This document shows positions 35,386 through 43,889 of a stretch of 64,000 bases of DNA, in pieces. The stretch comes from DATCJU01 sp036562635. Lineage in GTDB: Bacteria; Actinomycetota; Actinomycetes; Mycobacteriales; Pseudonocardiaceae. Positions within the stretch are counted from its first letter, which is position 1; each line of letters opens with the position of its first letter. The stretch spans positions 49,969-113,968 of the forward strand of contig DATCJU010000024.1 of the NCBI GenBank assembly GCA_036562635.1. Reading direction: 5' to 3'. Under the pieces are notes generated by a model that did not search any database, had not been told where the DNA came from, and was given only the letters and a program-made list of their open reading frames with translations. The translations under genes and the position numbers were made by a program.

Positions 35386-35925
35386 TCAGAGCCGGTCGGC
35401 GTCGTCGATCAACCCCGGCGGCGGAGTGATCACGATCCGGCCGCCGGCGAGGTCGACCTCGGGGACGATCTCCTTGACGAAGGGCACGAGCGCCTCGCCA
35501 CCGCCCTCGCGTGCGATCACGAGCAGGTCTCCGGCACCGTTGTGCAGCACCTCACGCACGGTGCCCACCACGGTCCCGGCTCGTTCGCCGGAACCCAGCA
35601 CCGCCTGCAGACCCTCCAGCTCGTGGTCGTAGAACTCGTCGGGGTCCTCGGTGGGCGGGAGCTGCGCGGTGTCCACGGTGAGCCGGGCACCCCGCAGCCT
35701 CTCGGCCGCGTCCCGGGAGTCGACCCCCTCGAAGCGCACCAGCAGCCGCCCGGCGTGCGGCCGGGCGGCTGCCACCTTCAGGATGCGGGACGCCCCCTCG
35801 CGCAGCTGGGCTCGAAGCTCGGCACCGACGGCGAACCGCTCCTCGGGGGAGTCAGTACGCACGTCCACGGCCAGCTCACCGCGGATGCCATGAGCCTTGG
35901 CGACGATGCCGACGACGACGTCCAT
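35386..35925 (-). CDS. rimM: 16S rRNA processing protein RimM
   Basis: A 30S assembly factor that acts on the head domain with S19. The 179-residue protein has an N-terminal RimM barrel (VVVGIVAKAHGIRGELAVDVRTD) and a C-terminal PRC-barrel (DEFYDHELEGLQAV, LVPFVKEIVPEVDLAGGRIVI). ATG 35925 is 22 bases after the khpA stop. No abnormal features. Confidence 0.95.
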   Translation of the reverse strand: MDVVVGIVAKAHGIRGELAVDVRTDSPEERFAVGAELRAQLREGASRILKVAAARPHAGRLLVRFEGVDSRDAAERLRGARLTVDTAQLPPTEDPDEFYDHELEGLQAVLGSGERAGTVVGTVREVLHNGAGDLLVIAREGGGEALVPFVKEIVPEVDLAGGRIVITPPPGLIDDADRL

Positions 35926-35947
35926 ACCAGTTCGCGGAGACGGGAGA

Positions 35948-36187
35948 TCAGCGGTCGGTGTCCACCACGTCCACCCGGACACCGCGACCACCGATACCGG
36001 CCATCACGGTGCGCAGCGCGGTCGCGGTGCGACCACCCCGGCCGATCACCTTGCCCAGGTCGTCCGGGTGCACGTGCACCTCGAGGGTGCGCCCCCGGCG
36101 AGTGGTCACCAGGTGCACCCGAACGTCGTCCGGGTGCTCCACGATGCCACGAACCAGGTGCTCCAGGGCGTCCGCAAGGACCGTCAC
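35948..36187 (-). CDS. khpA: KH-domain RNA-binding protein KhpA
   Basis: A 79-residue protein consisting of a single type II KH domain, with the RNA-binding loop DLGKVIGRGGRTATALRTVM (GxxG reads GRGG). The GTG start overlaps the rpsP stop by four bases, so expression is coupled to S16. In other bacteria KhpA pairs with KhpB (EloR/Jag) in small-RNA and cell-elongation control; no khpB gene is in this window. Confidence 0.94.
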   Translation of the reverse strand: MTVLADALEHLVRGIVEHPDDVRVHLVTTRRGRTLEVHVHPDDLGKVIGRGGRTATALRTVMAGIGGRGVRVDVVDTDR

Positions 36188-36651
36188 GCCTCGCCGCCCT
36201 CAGCCTTCTCGGCCTCGGCGCCGGCCTCGGTCTTCTCCGCCTTCTCGGCCTTGTCGGCCTTCTTGCCACCCTTCTTCTTCGGGGTAACGGCCTCCACCGA
36301 CGGCTCCTCGTTCGCCGCGGCCAGGGCCGCCTCGAACAGCGCCTTCTTGTCCGGCTTGGGCTCGGGCTTCTTCAGCGCACCCTCAGGCACGGGCAGGCCC
36401 TTGAACTTCTGCCAGTCCCCGGTCAGCTCCAGCAGACGCTGCACCGGCTCGGTCGGCTGGGCGCCGACGCTCAGCCAGTACTGCACCCGCTCGGAGTTCA
36501 CCTCGATGTAGCTCGGCTCCTGCTTCGGGTGGTACTTACCGATCGCCTCGATCGCCTTGCCGTTACGACGGGTACGGGCGTCGGCGACGACGATACGGTA
36601 GTACGGCTCGCGGATCTTGCCGAGCCGCATCAGCTTGATCTTGACGGCCAC
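36184..36651 (-). CDS. rpsP: 30S ribosomal protein S16 with long charged tail
   Basis: S16 core in residues 1 to about 85 (VKIKLMRLGKIREPYYRIVVADAR, YHPKQEPS, VGAQPTEPVQRLLELTGDW). An added tail of about 70 residues is rich in Lys, Ala and Glu (KKGGKKADKAEKAEKTEAG) and contains no fold. Actinobacterial S16 commonly carries such a tail; its role is unknown. GTG 36651 opens the operon rpsP-khpA-rimM-trmD-rplS. The 212 bases upstream, up to the pxpA end, should hold the promoter. Confidence 0.95.
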   Translation of the reverse strand: MAVKIKLMRLGKIREPYYRIVVADARTRRNGKAIEAIGKYHPKQEPSYIEVNSERVQYWLSVGAQPTEPVQRLLELTGDWQKFKGLPVPEGALKKPEPKPDKKALFEAALAAANEEPSVEAVTPKKKGGKKADKAEKAEKTEAGAEAEKAEGGEA

Positions 36652-36863
36652 GGGTCGGAGTGCTCCTCAAGCTCTCGTTGCTCACGGTTGAGCGCCCGTG
36701 GCCCGTGTGGGGCGACGGGTCCGAGCGCTCGGGCGTATCTGGTTAACCGCGGGGCGGTGAGAGGGACCGGCCGCGGCAGACTCGTGTCATTCTGCCAGAT
36801 CGGATGTGCGACGGAGAAACCGGACCACCCCGGCCCCGGTCCGCGCCTCCGCAGGCCGCGGGA

Positions 36864-37649
36864 TCAGACCTCCGCGAACGAGCGGAGCCGGACACCCGCC
36901 CCCTCCAACGCGGCCCGCACCGCCCGCGCGTGCTGGACCGCCCCCGGGGTGTCCCCGTGCAGGCACAACGAGCGCGCCGGGCTCTCCAGCACCGTGCCGT
37001 CGACCGCCACGATCCGTCCCTCCTCGGCCAGGCGCACCGCCCGCTCCACCACCGCGGCGGTGTCGGTGAGCAGCGCCCCGGGCCGACCACGGGGCACCAG
37101 GGTGCCGTCCGGGGCGTAGCCGCGGTCGGCGAAGGCCTCCGGAACCGCGGGCAGGCCCGCGGCCTCCGCCTCGGCCAGCAGCCGTGAGCCGGGCAGCCCC
37201 AACACCGGAAGCGGGCCGAAGGCCCGCACCCCCTCCACCACGGCACGTGCCTGTTCGGTGTGGTGCACCACCGCGTTGTAGAGCGCACCGTGCGGCTTGA
37301 CGTAGGCCACCCTGGTGCCCGCCGCCCGGGCACAGGCGTCGAGCGCCCCGATCTGGTACAGCACCTCGTCGGCCAGCACCTGTGGTTCCACGTCAACGAA
37401 CCGCCGTCCGAACCCGGCCAGGTCGCGGTAGGACACCTGGGCGCCGACCGCCACCCCGCGCTTGGCGGCCGCGGTGCACGTCCGACGCATGATCGAGGGG
37501 TCACCGGCATGGAAGCCGCAGGCCACGTTGGCCGAGGTCACCACGTCCAGCAGTGCCTCGTCGTCGCCGAGGCCCCAGACGCCGAAGCCCTCGCCCAGAT
37601 CACTGTTGAGGTCCAGCTCCGCCGAACCGCCTCGGCCCCCAGTCGTCAC
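36864..37649 (-). CDS. pxpA: 5-oxoprolinase subunit A (LamB/YcsF family)
   Basis: A 261-residue metal-dependent barrel protein. ELDLNSDLGEGFG, SANVACGFHAGDPSIM, VGAQVSYRDLAGFGRR and YVKPHGALYN are the diagnostic LamB/YcsF blocks, and SLCLHGDTPGAV is near the end. PxpA opens 5-oxoproline with the PxpB and PxpC subunits. Those subunits are not next to this gene; instead its GTG overlaps the stop of a CPBP protease gene by four bases. The activity therefore depends on pxpBC elsewhere or on a different role. Confidence 0.9.
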   Translation of the reverse strand: MTTGGRGGSAELDLNSDLGEGFGVWGLGDDEALLDVVTSANVACGFHAGDPSIMRRTCTAAAKRGVAVGAQVSYRDLAGFGRRFVDVEPQVLADEVLYQIGALDACARAAGTRVAYVKPHGALYNAVVHHTEQARAVVEGVRAFGPLPVLGLPGSRLLAEAEAAGLPAVPEAFADRGYAPDGTLVPRGRPGALLTDTAAVVERAVRLAEEGRIVAVDGTVLESPARSLCLHGDTPGAVQHARAVRAALEGAGVRLRSFAEV

Positions 37650-38524
37650 GCCGGCATCACCCCGAGAACCATCAGCAGGATGCCCACAGCGGGCAACAGG
37701 TTGTTCACCTGGTGCGCGACGATACTGGCCACCAGGCGTCCGGTGATCAACCGTGCCAGGCCGATCGGTACCGCGATCACCAGCAACAGCGGGGTGCGCC
37801 AGGGCTCCAGATGGGCGATGGCGAAGATCGCCGTGCTGAGCACGAACGCGGTCCAACGCCCCCACTGCAGCCGCTCGATGGCCCCCCACAGCAGCCCCCG
37901 GTAGACGATCTCCTCGCACAGGGGGGCGATCAGCCAGACGTGCAGGAACAGCAGCACCGCCAGTACCGGGCCGAGCTGGATGCCGTCCAGGGCCGCACCG
38001 ACCGCCGAGTTGGCGTTGCTCTCCCCCACCCAGTGGGCCCACAGCTGGCTGGCGGCCAGGGTGACCACCAACGCACCCACCCCGATCTTGAAGCCGAGGA
38101 GCACGTCGGACCAGCTCCAGCGCAACCGCAGGTCGATCCGCGGTCCGTTCCCCCGCACCACGGTCACCAGCAGCGCCACCGCGGCCTGCAGCAGGGAGGG
38201 CACCATGATGCTGACCACGATTCCCACCGCGGACAGCCGTTCGTCCTCCTGCTGGAAGGGAATGCCCACCACCACCGAGGAGACGAGAAACACCCCCAGG
38301 ACCAGCAGAAACGCCCCGAACCCCCAACGGTGGGCACGCTCCGGGGCCTGTGTCGCACCGGTCCGCACCGGCCTGACCGTGGAGGACTCGGTCCCCGGGG
38401 GCTCGGTCCCGGGGGAGACGGTCGTGGCGAGTTCGGTCGCCGCAGGTCCGGTCGTCTCGGCCAGGAGCTCGGGTCCGGCGAGGTGCCCCTGACCGAGCGG
38501 TTCAGGCGTGTGCGGTGAGCTCAC
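37646..38524 (-). CDS. CPBP intramembrane metalloprotease (1)
   Basis: A 292-residue protein with a polar, Thr/Ser-rich N-terminus of about 60 residues, then seven or so transmembrane segments. The CPBP/Abi core shows PLCEEIVYRGLLWG (motif 1, EExxxR), FAIAHLEP (motif 2 with His) and SIVAHQVNNLLP (motif 3, His...Asn). This is the Rce1-like glutamic protease fold. Its stop overlaps pxpA, and a homologous gene follows upstream at 38832. Eukaryotic Rce1 trims CAAX proteins; bacterial substrates are mostly unknown. Confidence 0.87.
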   Translation of the reverse strand: MSSPHTPEPLGQGHLAGPELLAETTGPAATELATTVSPGTEPPGTESSTVRPVRTGATQAPERAHRWGFGAFLLVLGVFLVSSVVVGIPFQQEDERLSAVGIVVSIMVPSLLQAAVALLVTVVRGNGPRIDLRLRWSWSDVLLGFKIGVGALVVTLAASQLWAHWVGESNANSAVGAALDGIQLGPVLAVLLFLHVWLIAPLCEEIVYRGLLWGAIERLQWGRWTAFVLSTAIFAIAHLEPWRTPLLLVIAVPIGLARLITGRLVASIVAHQVNNLLPAVGILLMVLGVMPA

Positions 38525-38831
38525 GGCGCCTCCTGTTCACGTGCGGTACCCCAGCATCCGGTAGGCGGCCACGAACGGAGACAACGCGAGCTCAGCTCAC
38601 GGCGCCTCGGCGGGACACCCAGCCCGGCCGACGGTCACGGGCGGCGGGAGGCGCGGCGCCCCGCCTCGCCCGGGCCGACGGGTCCGCGGGCCCGGTCACA
38701 CCCATAGTGTGTCCCCGTGGCAGGAGACTAGTCCGCCGCGCACAGGTTCCCCCGGTTCGCGCACACCGTCACCCAGGAGAAGGCGTCGCCTCACCGTCGG
38801 GCCGCGCCCCTCGATCACCTGGAGTCACCAG
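38525..38831. other. Gene-free spacer between the two CPBP genes
   Basis: About 307 bases on the template side of two same-strand genes. No convincing frame, repeat or hairpin was noticed. It likely contains a promoter for the downstream CPBP-pxpA unit. Confidence 0.3.
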
Positions 38832-39824
38832 TCACCCGGCGAGCAACACCACCAGGGCAGGGAGCAGGTTGATCGACGCGTGAGCGACCATGCTGGCGGC
38901 GACCCGACCGGTCACCAGGCGGGCGTAGCCGAGCGCCAGTCCACCGACGAACAACACCAGCACCCGCCGCGGCTCGGCATGGATGAACGCGAACACCAGG
39001 GAGGTCAGCAGCAGGATCGCGTACGGGGGCACCCGGTACCGCTCCAGCGCGCCCCACAACGCACCACGCACCAACAGTTCCTCGGTCAGCGGCGCTCCGA
39101 CCAGGACGAACAGGGCGAACAACACCAGCCACAGCGTCTGCCCCTCACCCATACGGGTGATCTCGTCCATCGGGCTGGTCGACTGGCCCCACTCGTCGAA
39201 CAGCGCCAGCAGGAGCAGCCCCACCGCCAGGGAACCGAACAGGCCGGCCGCCCCGCACGCCAGCCCGACCCACAGGTCCCGCAGGGTGGGCACCAGTCCG
39301 AAATCGTCGCGGGGTCCCCGTCCCCGGAACAGAGAGAACGCCAGAGGAACCAGGCCGAGCAACAGGTTCGGCAGGAACAACACCACAAGAAGCGGACCGA
39401 ACGGCGGCGGATCGGTCGGGTCGAACCCCGTGGATCGCCCGGACAGCAGGGCACCGATCACCAGGACCAGCAGGTAGTAGCCGCCGTAACCGATGAAGAA
39501 GGCCGCAAAACCCCACTCGACACCACCACGAGGAGCCTCACCGGGCTCGTCCCCGCGGTGACCGGCCGGCGGTTCCCGACCACCGGCCACCAGACGCACC
39601 CGCTCGGTGCGCCCCACCCACGTGGATGACCCAGGCATTCCCCGTCCGGGTGCCCCCGGCGTACCCGACATGCCCGGTGGTGTCCCGGTTCCCCCGGTTC
39701 CGGGGAACACCGGACCCGCGGGCTCCGGGCGCGTCCGAGCATCCTGTCCCCGCCCCTCCTCGGGCGAAGGCCGGGCCCCGGACGCGCCGAGACGGTCGAA
39801 CCAGGACCAAGCGGCGTCGTCCAC
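38832..39824 (-). CDS. CPBP intramembrane metalloprotease (2)
   Basis: A 330-residue homologue of the neighbouring CPBP protein. About 100 polar, Pro/Gly/Arg-rich residues precede eight hydrophobic segments. The motifs are PLTEELLVRGALWGAL (Glu-Glu and Arg), FAFIHAEPRRVLVLF (His) and ASMVAHASINLLPA (His, Asn), all catalytic positions kept. Similar motif spacing and order to the first CPBP gene suggest a tandem duplication, although the soluble N-termini differ completely. Substrate unknown. Confidence 0.85.
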   Translation of the reverse strand: MDDAAWSWFDRLGASGARPSPEEGRGQDARTRPEPAGPVFPGTGGTGTPPGMSGTPGAPGRGMPGSSTWVGRTERVRLVAGGREPPAGHRGDEPGEAPRGGVEWGFAAFFIGYGGYYLLVLVIGALLSGRSTGFDPTDPPPFGPLLVVLFLPNLLLGLVPLAFSLFRGRGPRDDFGLVPTLRDLWVGLACGAAGLFGSLAVGLLLLALFDEWGQSTSPMDEITRMGEGQTLWLVLFALFVLVGAPLTEELLVRGALWGALERYRVPPYAILLLTSLVFAFIHAEPRRVLVLFVGGLALGYARLVTGRVAASMVAHASINLLPALVVLLAG

Positions 39825-39853
39825 GGGAGCCTCCTCGAGGCCAGCTCCGCGGC

Positions 39854-40927
39854 TCAGTGCACCACCTTGCCGCGCAGCACGATTCGGCTGGGGAAACGCA
39901 ACGCGCCCAGGTCGGCCCGCGGGTCGTTCCGGTAGACCACGAAGTCCGCGGGGTCACCCTCCTCCAGCAACGGCCAACCCAGCCAGCGTCGCGCTGCCCA
40001 CGAAGCCGCCCCCAGTGCCTGCTCAGGTGACATACCCACTTGGTGCAGCGCCATCACCTCGTCGGCGATACGACCGTGTTTGATTCCCCCACCGGCGTCG
40101 GTGCCCGCGTACACCGGCACCCCGGCCTCGATCGCCCGACGGATGGTGTCGGAGGACCTCTGGTACAGGTCGGTGATGTGCGCGGCGTAGACCGGGTACT
40201 TCGTGGCCGCCGCGGCGAACGACGGGAAGTTCTCGATGTTGATCAGAGTGGGTACCAGCGCGGTGCCCCGCCGGGCCATCTCCGCGATGGTGTCGTCGGT
40301 GAGCCCGGTACCGTGCTCGATGCAGTCGATGCCCGCGGCGAGCAGGCCGGGCAACGCGTCCTCCCCGAAGACGTGCGCCGTCACCCTGGCCCCCGCCTCG
40401 TGCGCCACCCGTACCGCCTCGGCGAGCACGTCGTCCGGCCACAGCGGGGCCAGGTCGCCGATGCTGCGGTCGATCCAGTCCCCCACCAGCTTCACCCAGC
40501 CGTCACCCCGGGCCGCCTGCTCGGCCACCGCGGTCGGCAGCAGCTCGGGGTCCTCCAGCTCCACTCCCAGGTAGGGCAGGTACCGCTTGGGGCGGGCCAG
40601 GTGTCGGCCGGCACGCACCAGACGTGGCAGGTCCTCGCGCTGCTGCAGCGGGCTGGTGTCGATCGGAGCCCCGCAGTCACGGATCAGCAGCGTGCCCGCG
40701 TCCCGGTCGAGGACGGCGTGCTCGGCGGCCTCGTCCAGGTCCACCGGCCCGCTCGGCCCGATGCCGACGTGGCAGTGGGCGTCGACCAGTCCGGGAAGGA
40801 TGAACCCGCTCTCGACGACGGTCCGCGCACCGGCCACCGGCTCGGTGCGCACCACGCCGTCCACCACCCACAGATCGCGGGTCTCCCCCTCAGGGAGTAC
40901 CACGCCACGGAAGTGCAGTGCTGTCAC
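39854..40927 (-). CDS. Amidohydrolase-superfamily protein (prolidase/imidazolonepropionase-like)
   Basis: A 357-residue metal-dependent hydrolase. Metal-site residues are in VDAHCHVG (HxH), GWVKLVGDW (candidate bridging Lys), RVTAHVFGE (His), DCIEHGTGL (His) and YAGTDAGGG (Asp). The short N- and C-terminal strands form the usual composite beta domain. The GTG start is 54 bases from the ffh stop. M. tuberculosis Rv2915c, an amidohydrolase, occupies the same place next to ffh. Substrate unknown; dipeptide, cyclic amide or lactam hydrolysis are all compatible. Confidence 0.83.
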   Translation of the reverse strand: MTALHFRGVVLPEGETRDLWVVDGVVRTEPVAGARTVVESGFILPGLVDAHCHVGIGPSGPVDLDEAAEHAVLDRDAGTLLIRDCGAPIDTSPLQQREDLPRLVRAGRHLARPKRYLPYLGVELEDPELLPTAVAEQAARGDGWVKLVGDWIDRSIGDLAPLWPDDVLAEAVRVAHEAGARVTAHVFGEDALPGLLAAGIDCIEHGTGLTDDTIAEMARRGTALVPTLINIENFPSFAAAATKYPVYAAHITDLYQRSSDTIRRAIEAGVPVYAGTDAGGGIKHGRIADEVMALHQVGMSPEQALGAASWAARRWLGWPLLEEGDPADFVVYRNDPRADLGALRFPSRIVLRGKVVH

Positions 40928-40981
40928 CCAGGCTCCCTTCCCGGACGTGCCGTCGTCACCGGCCGGTGGCGGCGCCCCCGG

Positions 40982-42538
40982 TCACTTCCCCTTGCCGTCT
41001 TTGCCGAAGTTGAACTTCGAGGGGTCGAAACCGGGGGGCAGCTGGTTCAGCCCGCCCAGGCCGGGCGGGATCTGGTCGAGCCCCTTCGGCATCTGGGACA
41101 GGTCAGGGAACCCACCGGGGAAACCGCCGGGGAACCCGCCGCGCACCTTCGGCGGGGTCGGGCCGCGCCCCTTGCCCTTCTTCCCCTTCTTCCCCTTCTT
41201 GTTCCTGCGGGTCGAGGAGGCGGCGCCGGGCAGGCCGAAGCGACCCGCCATCTGCGCCATCATCTTGCGCGCCTCGAAGAAGCGCTGGATCAGGTCGTTG
41301 ACCTCGCTGACCGTGACACCGGAGCCGCGGGCGATGCGCTGCCGGCGCGACGCGTTGATGATCTTCGGGTCCCGGCGCTCCTCCGGGGTCATACCGCGGA
41401 TGATCGCCTGCACCCGGTCCAGGTGCTTCTCGTCGACCTGGGCCAGGGCCTCCTTCATCTGGCCGGCACCGGGCAGCATGCTCAGCAGGTTGGCGATCGG
41501 CCCCATCCGCCGGACCGCCAGCATCTGCTCCAGGAAGTCCTCCAGCGTCAGCTCGCCGGAGCCGATCTTCTGCGCCGCCTCCTCGGCCTTGCGGGCGTCG
41601 AACGCCTGCTCGGCCTGCTCGATCAGGGTGAGCAGGTCACCCATGCCGAGGATCCGGCTGGCCATCCGGTCCGGGTGGAAGATGTCGAAGTCGTCGAGCT
41701 TCTCGCCGTTCGACGCGAACAGGATCGGCTGGCCGGTGACCTGCCGGACGCTCAGGGCGGCACCACCACGGGCGTCACCGTCGAGCTTGGTGAGCACGAC
41801 ACCGGTGAAACCGACGCCGTCGCGGAAGGCCTCCGCGGTGGTCACCGCGTCCTGACCGATCATCGCGTCGACCACGAACAGCACCTCGTGGGGCTGCACG
41901 GCGCTCCGGATGTCGACGGCCTGCTGCATCATCTCCTCGTCGACACCCAGCCGGCCCGCGGTGTCGATGATCACGATGTCGTGCAGCGCCCGGCGTGCCT
42001 CCTCGACACCCCGCCGCGCCACGTCGACGGGGTCACCGACACCGTTGCCTGGCTCGGGGGCGAACACCGGCACACCGGCCCGCTCGCCGACCACCTGGAG
42101 CTGGGTCACCGCGTTGGGACGCTGCAGGTCGCAGGCCACCAGCAGCGGGGTGTGCCCCTGCTTCTTCAGCCAACGGGCCAGCTTGCCGGCCAGGGTGGTC
42201 TTACCGGCACCCTGCAGACCGGCGAGCATGATCACCGTCGGCGGGGTCTTGGCGAAGTTCAGCCGCCGGGTCTGGCCACCGAGGATCGCGATGAGCTCCT
42301 CGTTGACGATCTTGACGACCTGCTGGGCCGGGTTGAGGGCCTGGGACACCTCCGCCCCCTTGGCCCGCTCCTTGACGTGGGCGATGAACGAACGCACCAC
42401 GGGGAGCGCCACGTCTGCTTCCAGCAGCGCGATGCGGATCTCGCGGCAGGTGGCGTCGATGTCGGCCTCGGACAGCCTGCCCTTGCCACGCAGGTTCTTC
42501 AGGACCGAGGTGAGCCGGTCGGAAAGGGTGTCGAACAC
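40982..42538 (-). CDS. ffh: Signal recognition particle protein Ffh (SRP54)
   Basis: The GTPase that binds signal sequences and 4.5S RNA and docks with FtsY. The 518-residue protein has the N domain, the G domain (GLQGAGKTTLAGKLAR, VIIDTAGRLGVDE, LTKLDGDARGGAAL) and the Met-rich M domain with the RNA-binding helix (ASRRQRIARGSGVTVSEV). A long C-terminal extension follows: a Lys/Gly run, then three GGFP units and Pro/Leu repeats to the end. GTG 42538 is the start. It follows a P-loop ATPase gene by 42 bases. Confidence 0.96.
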   Translation of the reverse strand: MFDTLSDRLTSVLKNLRGKGRLSEADIDATCREIRIALLEADVALPVVRSFIAHVKERAKGAEVSQALNPAQQVVKIVNEELIAILGGQTRRLNFAKTPPTVIMLAGLQGAGKTTLAGKLARWLKKQGHTPLLVACDLQRPNAVTQLQVVGERAGVPVFAPEPGNGVGDPVDVARRGVEEARRALHDIVIIDTAGRLGVDEEMMQQAVDIRSAVQPHEVLFVVDAMIGQDAVTTAEAFRDGVGFTGVVLTKLDGDARGGAALSVRQVTGQPILFASNGEKLDDFDIFHPDRMASRILGMGDLLTLIEQAEQAFDARKAEEAAQKIGSGELTLEDFLEQMLAVRRMGPIANLLSMLPGAGQMKEALAQVDEKHLDRVQAIIRGMTPEERRDPKIINASRRQRIARGSGVTVSEVNDLIQRFFEARKMMAQMAGRFGLPGAASSTRRNKKGKKGKKGKGRGPTPPKVRGGFPGGFPGGFPDLSQMPKGLDQIPPGLGGLNQLPPGFDPSKFNFGKDGKGK

Positions 42539-42580
42539 GGTGCCGCCAGACCTCGCAACTCGTCGGTTCGTCGGTTCGGA

Positions 42581-43243
42581 CTACTGGGTGTGGTACCCGG
42601 CCCGTGGGACGGGACCAAGTGTCGAGGGTAACCGCCTCGCGCCGGTGACTTCGTCGGCATCGACCACGATGTGCAGTCCGCCGGTCACCTGCGGACGGGT
42701 GAGCACGACGACGTCCTGCCAGCCGGTGGGCGCCCGGCCGTCGCGCAACCGCCCCAGCAACAGTGCCGCGCGGCGCACGTGTCGCCCGAACGACCTGGCC
42801 GAGAGCATCCGCCCACGGGCCTGCTGCCCGGCCAGTGCCTCGGTCGGCGACACGTCCAGCCAGAGCATCCCCCGTGGTCGACGGGTGAGGACGCCCAGCA
42901 CCACGAACATCGCCCGGGTACTGACCCGGGTGGTGGGCTCGTGCACCACGAGCGGCCCGGGGGCGGTCACCGCGGCCGCCACGATCCGCAGTCGGTGCAC
43001 CAGGTGCACCAACGGCCGGTACCAACGGTAGGGAACACCGGCGGGCAGCAGGGAGCGCAGCGCGTCCCGCACCTGGTCGGAGTCCAGCACCACGAGCTCG
43101 TCGCGGCAGCGCAGCCGCCGCAGCACGGTGCTCTTGCCCGCCCCGGGTAGGCCTGCGACGACCAACAGCTCCCGAGGACCCACCAGGAGGGTGAGCGCCT
43201 CCGGACGACCACCGACGTTGTCGCGCGGGACGATTGCCGTCAT
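42581..43243 (-). CDS. P-loop ATPase/kinase-like protein
   Basis: A 220-residue protein with Walker A GLPGAGKSTVLRRL, a DSDQVRD motif soon after (sugar or nucleoside kinase style), and an LVVHEPTTR strand resembling Walker B. The AAA_33 zeta-toxin-like group of small-molecule kinases looks nearest. The start is ATG 43243. It lies upstream of ffh, separated from glnB by a 646-base gap. Substrate unknown; nothing around it suggests a toxin-antitoxin pair. Confidence 0.68.
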   Translation of the reverse strand: MTAIVPRDNVGGRPEALTLLVGPRELLVVAGLPGAGKSTVLRRLRCRDELVVLDSDQVRDALRSLLPAGVPYRWYRPLVHLVHRLRIVAAAVTAPGPLVVHEPTTRVSTRAMFVVLGVLTRRPRGMLWLDVSPTEALAGQQARGRMLSARSFGRHVRRAALLLGRLRDGRAPTGWQDVVVLTRPQVTGGLHIVVDADEVTGARRLPSTLGPVPRAGYHTQ

Positions 43244-43328
43244 ACCGACTCAACGTGTCCCGGCACGATGACGTTCCCCTTCCGGGGATGCGCGGCGGCA
43301 CGGGACGGGTCCCGGAACCGCGAAGCAG

Positions 43329-43360
43329 GGGGCGGCCCGACCCCTCGCCCGGGCCGCCCC
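43329..43360. terminator. Isolated hairpin in the gap upstream of the P-loop ATPase gene
   Basis: A perfect 11-bp stem (43329-43339 with 43350-43360) and ten-base loop, about 90 bases upstream of the ATPase start. No gene ends next to it, so it may be a relic terminator or part of a small RNA. Confidence 0.4.
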
Positions 43361-43820
43361 GGCTGCTCAATCCACGACGGCTCGCCTCCACGACCCTCCC
43401 CGCCCGACCCCCAGTACCAGGCGGGTTCCCCCCGGTCGCGGTCCTCTCCGCGTCGCAGTGACAAGGGTGCCGCCCCCACCGTCCCGGGGGCGAGCGTGAA
43501 GATCCCCGAACGAGGTGCGTAGTGCTACTCATGTCCCGGGAAGGAGAAGCACCCACCGTTACGGCCGCTCACCCGGTCCGGGAAGAGGACCCGGAACCGG
43601 GAACACGGGAGGGGGATGAGAAGCGCTCGGCGGACGGCGCGGGGCGGGGCCCGGCCTCACCGGTTCCGGTGGCCGTCGTCGAACGCGGTCCCGGAAGGAC
43701 GCCCCGCCACCTCCCCGACCACCCGATGCCGGTCCCCCACCGCCTCCGTGACCGCTGTGGGACAACTCCTCCCCGCATCCGCCGCATACCCGACCGCGGG
43801 GGCGGACCGGCCCCGAACAG

Positions 43821-43859
43821 CGGGCAGGGGGTGCGGGCCGTACCCACACCCCCTGCCCG
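43821..43859 (-). terminator. Terminator of the amtB-glnB operon
   Basis: A perfect 13-bp stem (43821-43833 with 43847-43859) with a 13-base loop begins about 30 bases past the glnB stop on the minus strand. This places the end of the operon right after glnB. Confidence 0.72.
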
Positions 43860-43889
43860 TGGCCTCGTCAGCCCAGGTTCTCGGAGGGT

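Larger units (their letters stand above)
43244..43889. other. 646-base gap between glnB and the P-loop ATPase
   Basis: No frame on either strand has recognisable protein content, although several GC-driven open frames exist. It contains two perfect hairpins (43329-43360 and 43821-43859). In most actinobacteria glnD follows glnB here; no GlnD nucleotidyltransferase, HD or ACT motif was found in the gap. No tRNA-like or SRP-RNA-like fold was seen. Confidence 0.5.

Noticed and set aside
41100..41200. Frameshift in the ffh tail
   Set aside because: The Lys/Gly and GGFP repeats remain in one frame up to a normal stop; the low complexity is compositional.
40040..42631. 863-codon open frame on the plus strand
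   Set aside because: Antisense to the amidohydrolase gene and ffh, with no recognisable domain or ribosome site.
42581..43243. Zeta-type toxin with antitoxin
   Set aside because: No small partner gene sits beside it; the P-loop kinase likeness alone does not support a toxin.
43244..43889. Possible SRP RNA or tRNA in the gap near ffh
   Set aside because: No GGAAGCAGC-like SRP tetraloop region and no tRNA arms (T-loop gttcgaatc type) were found.
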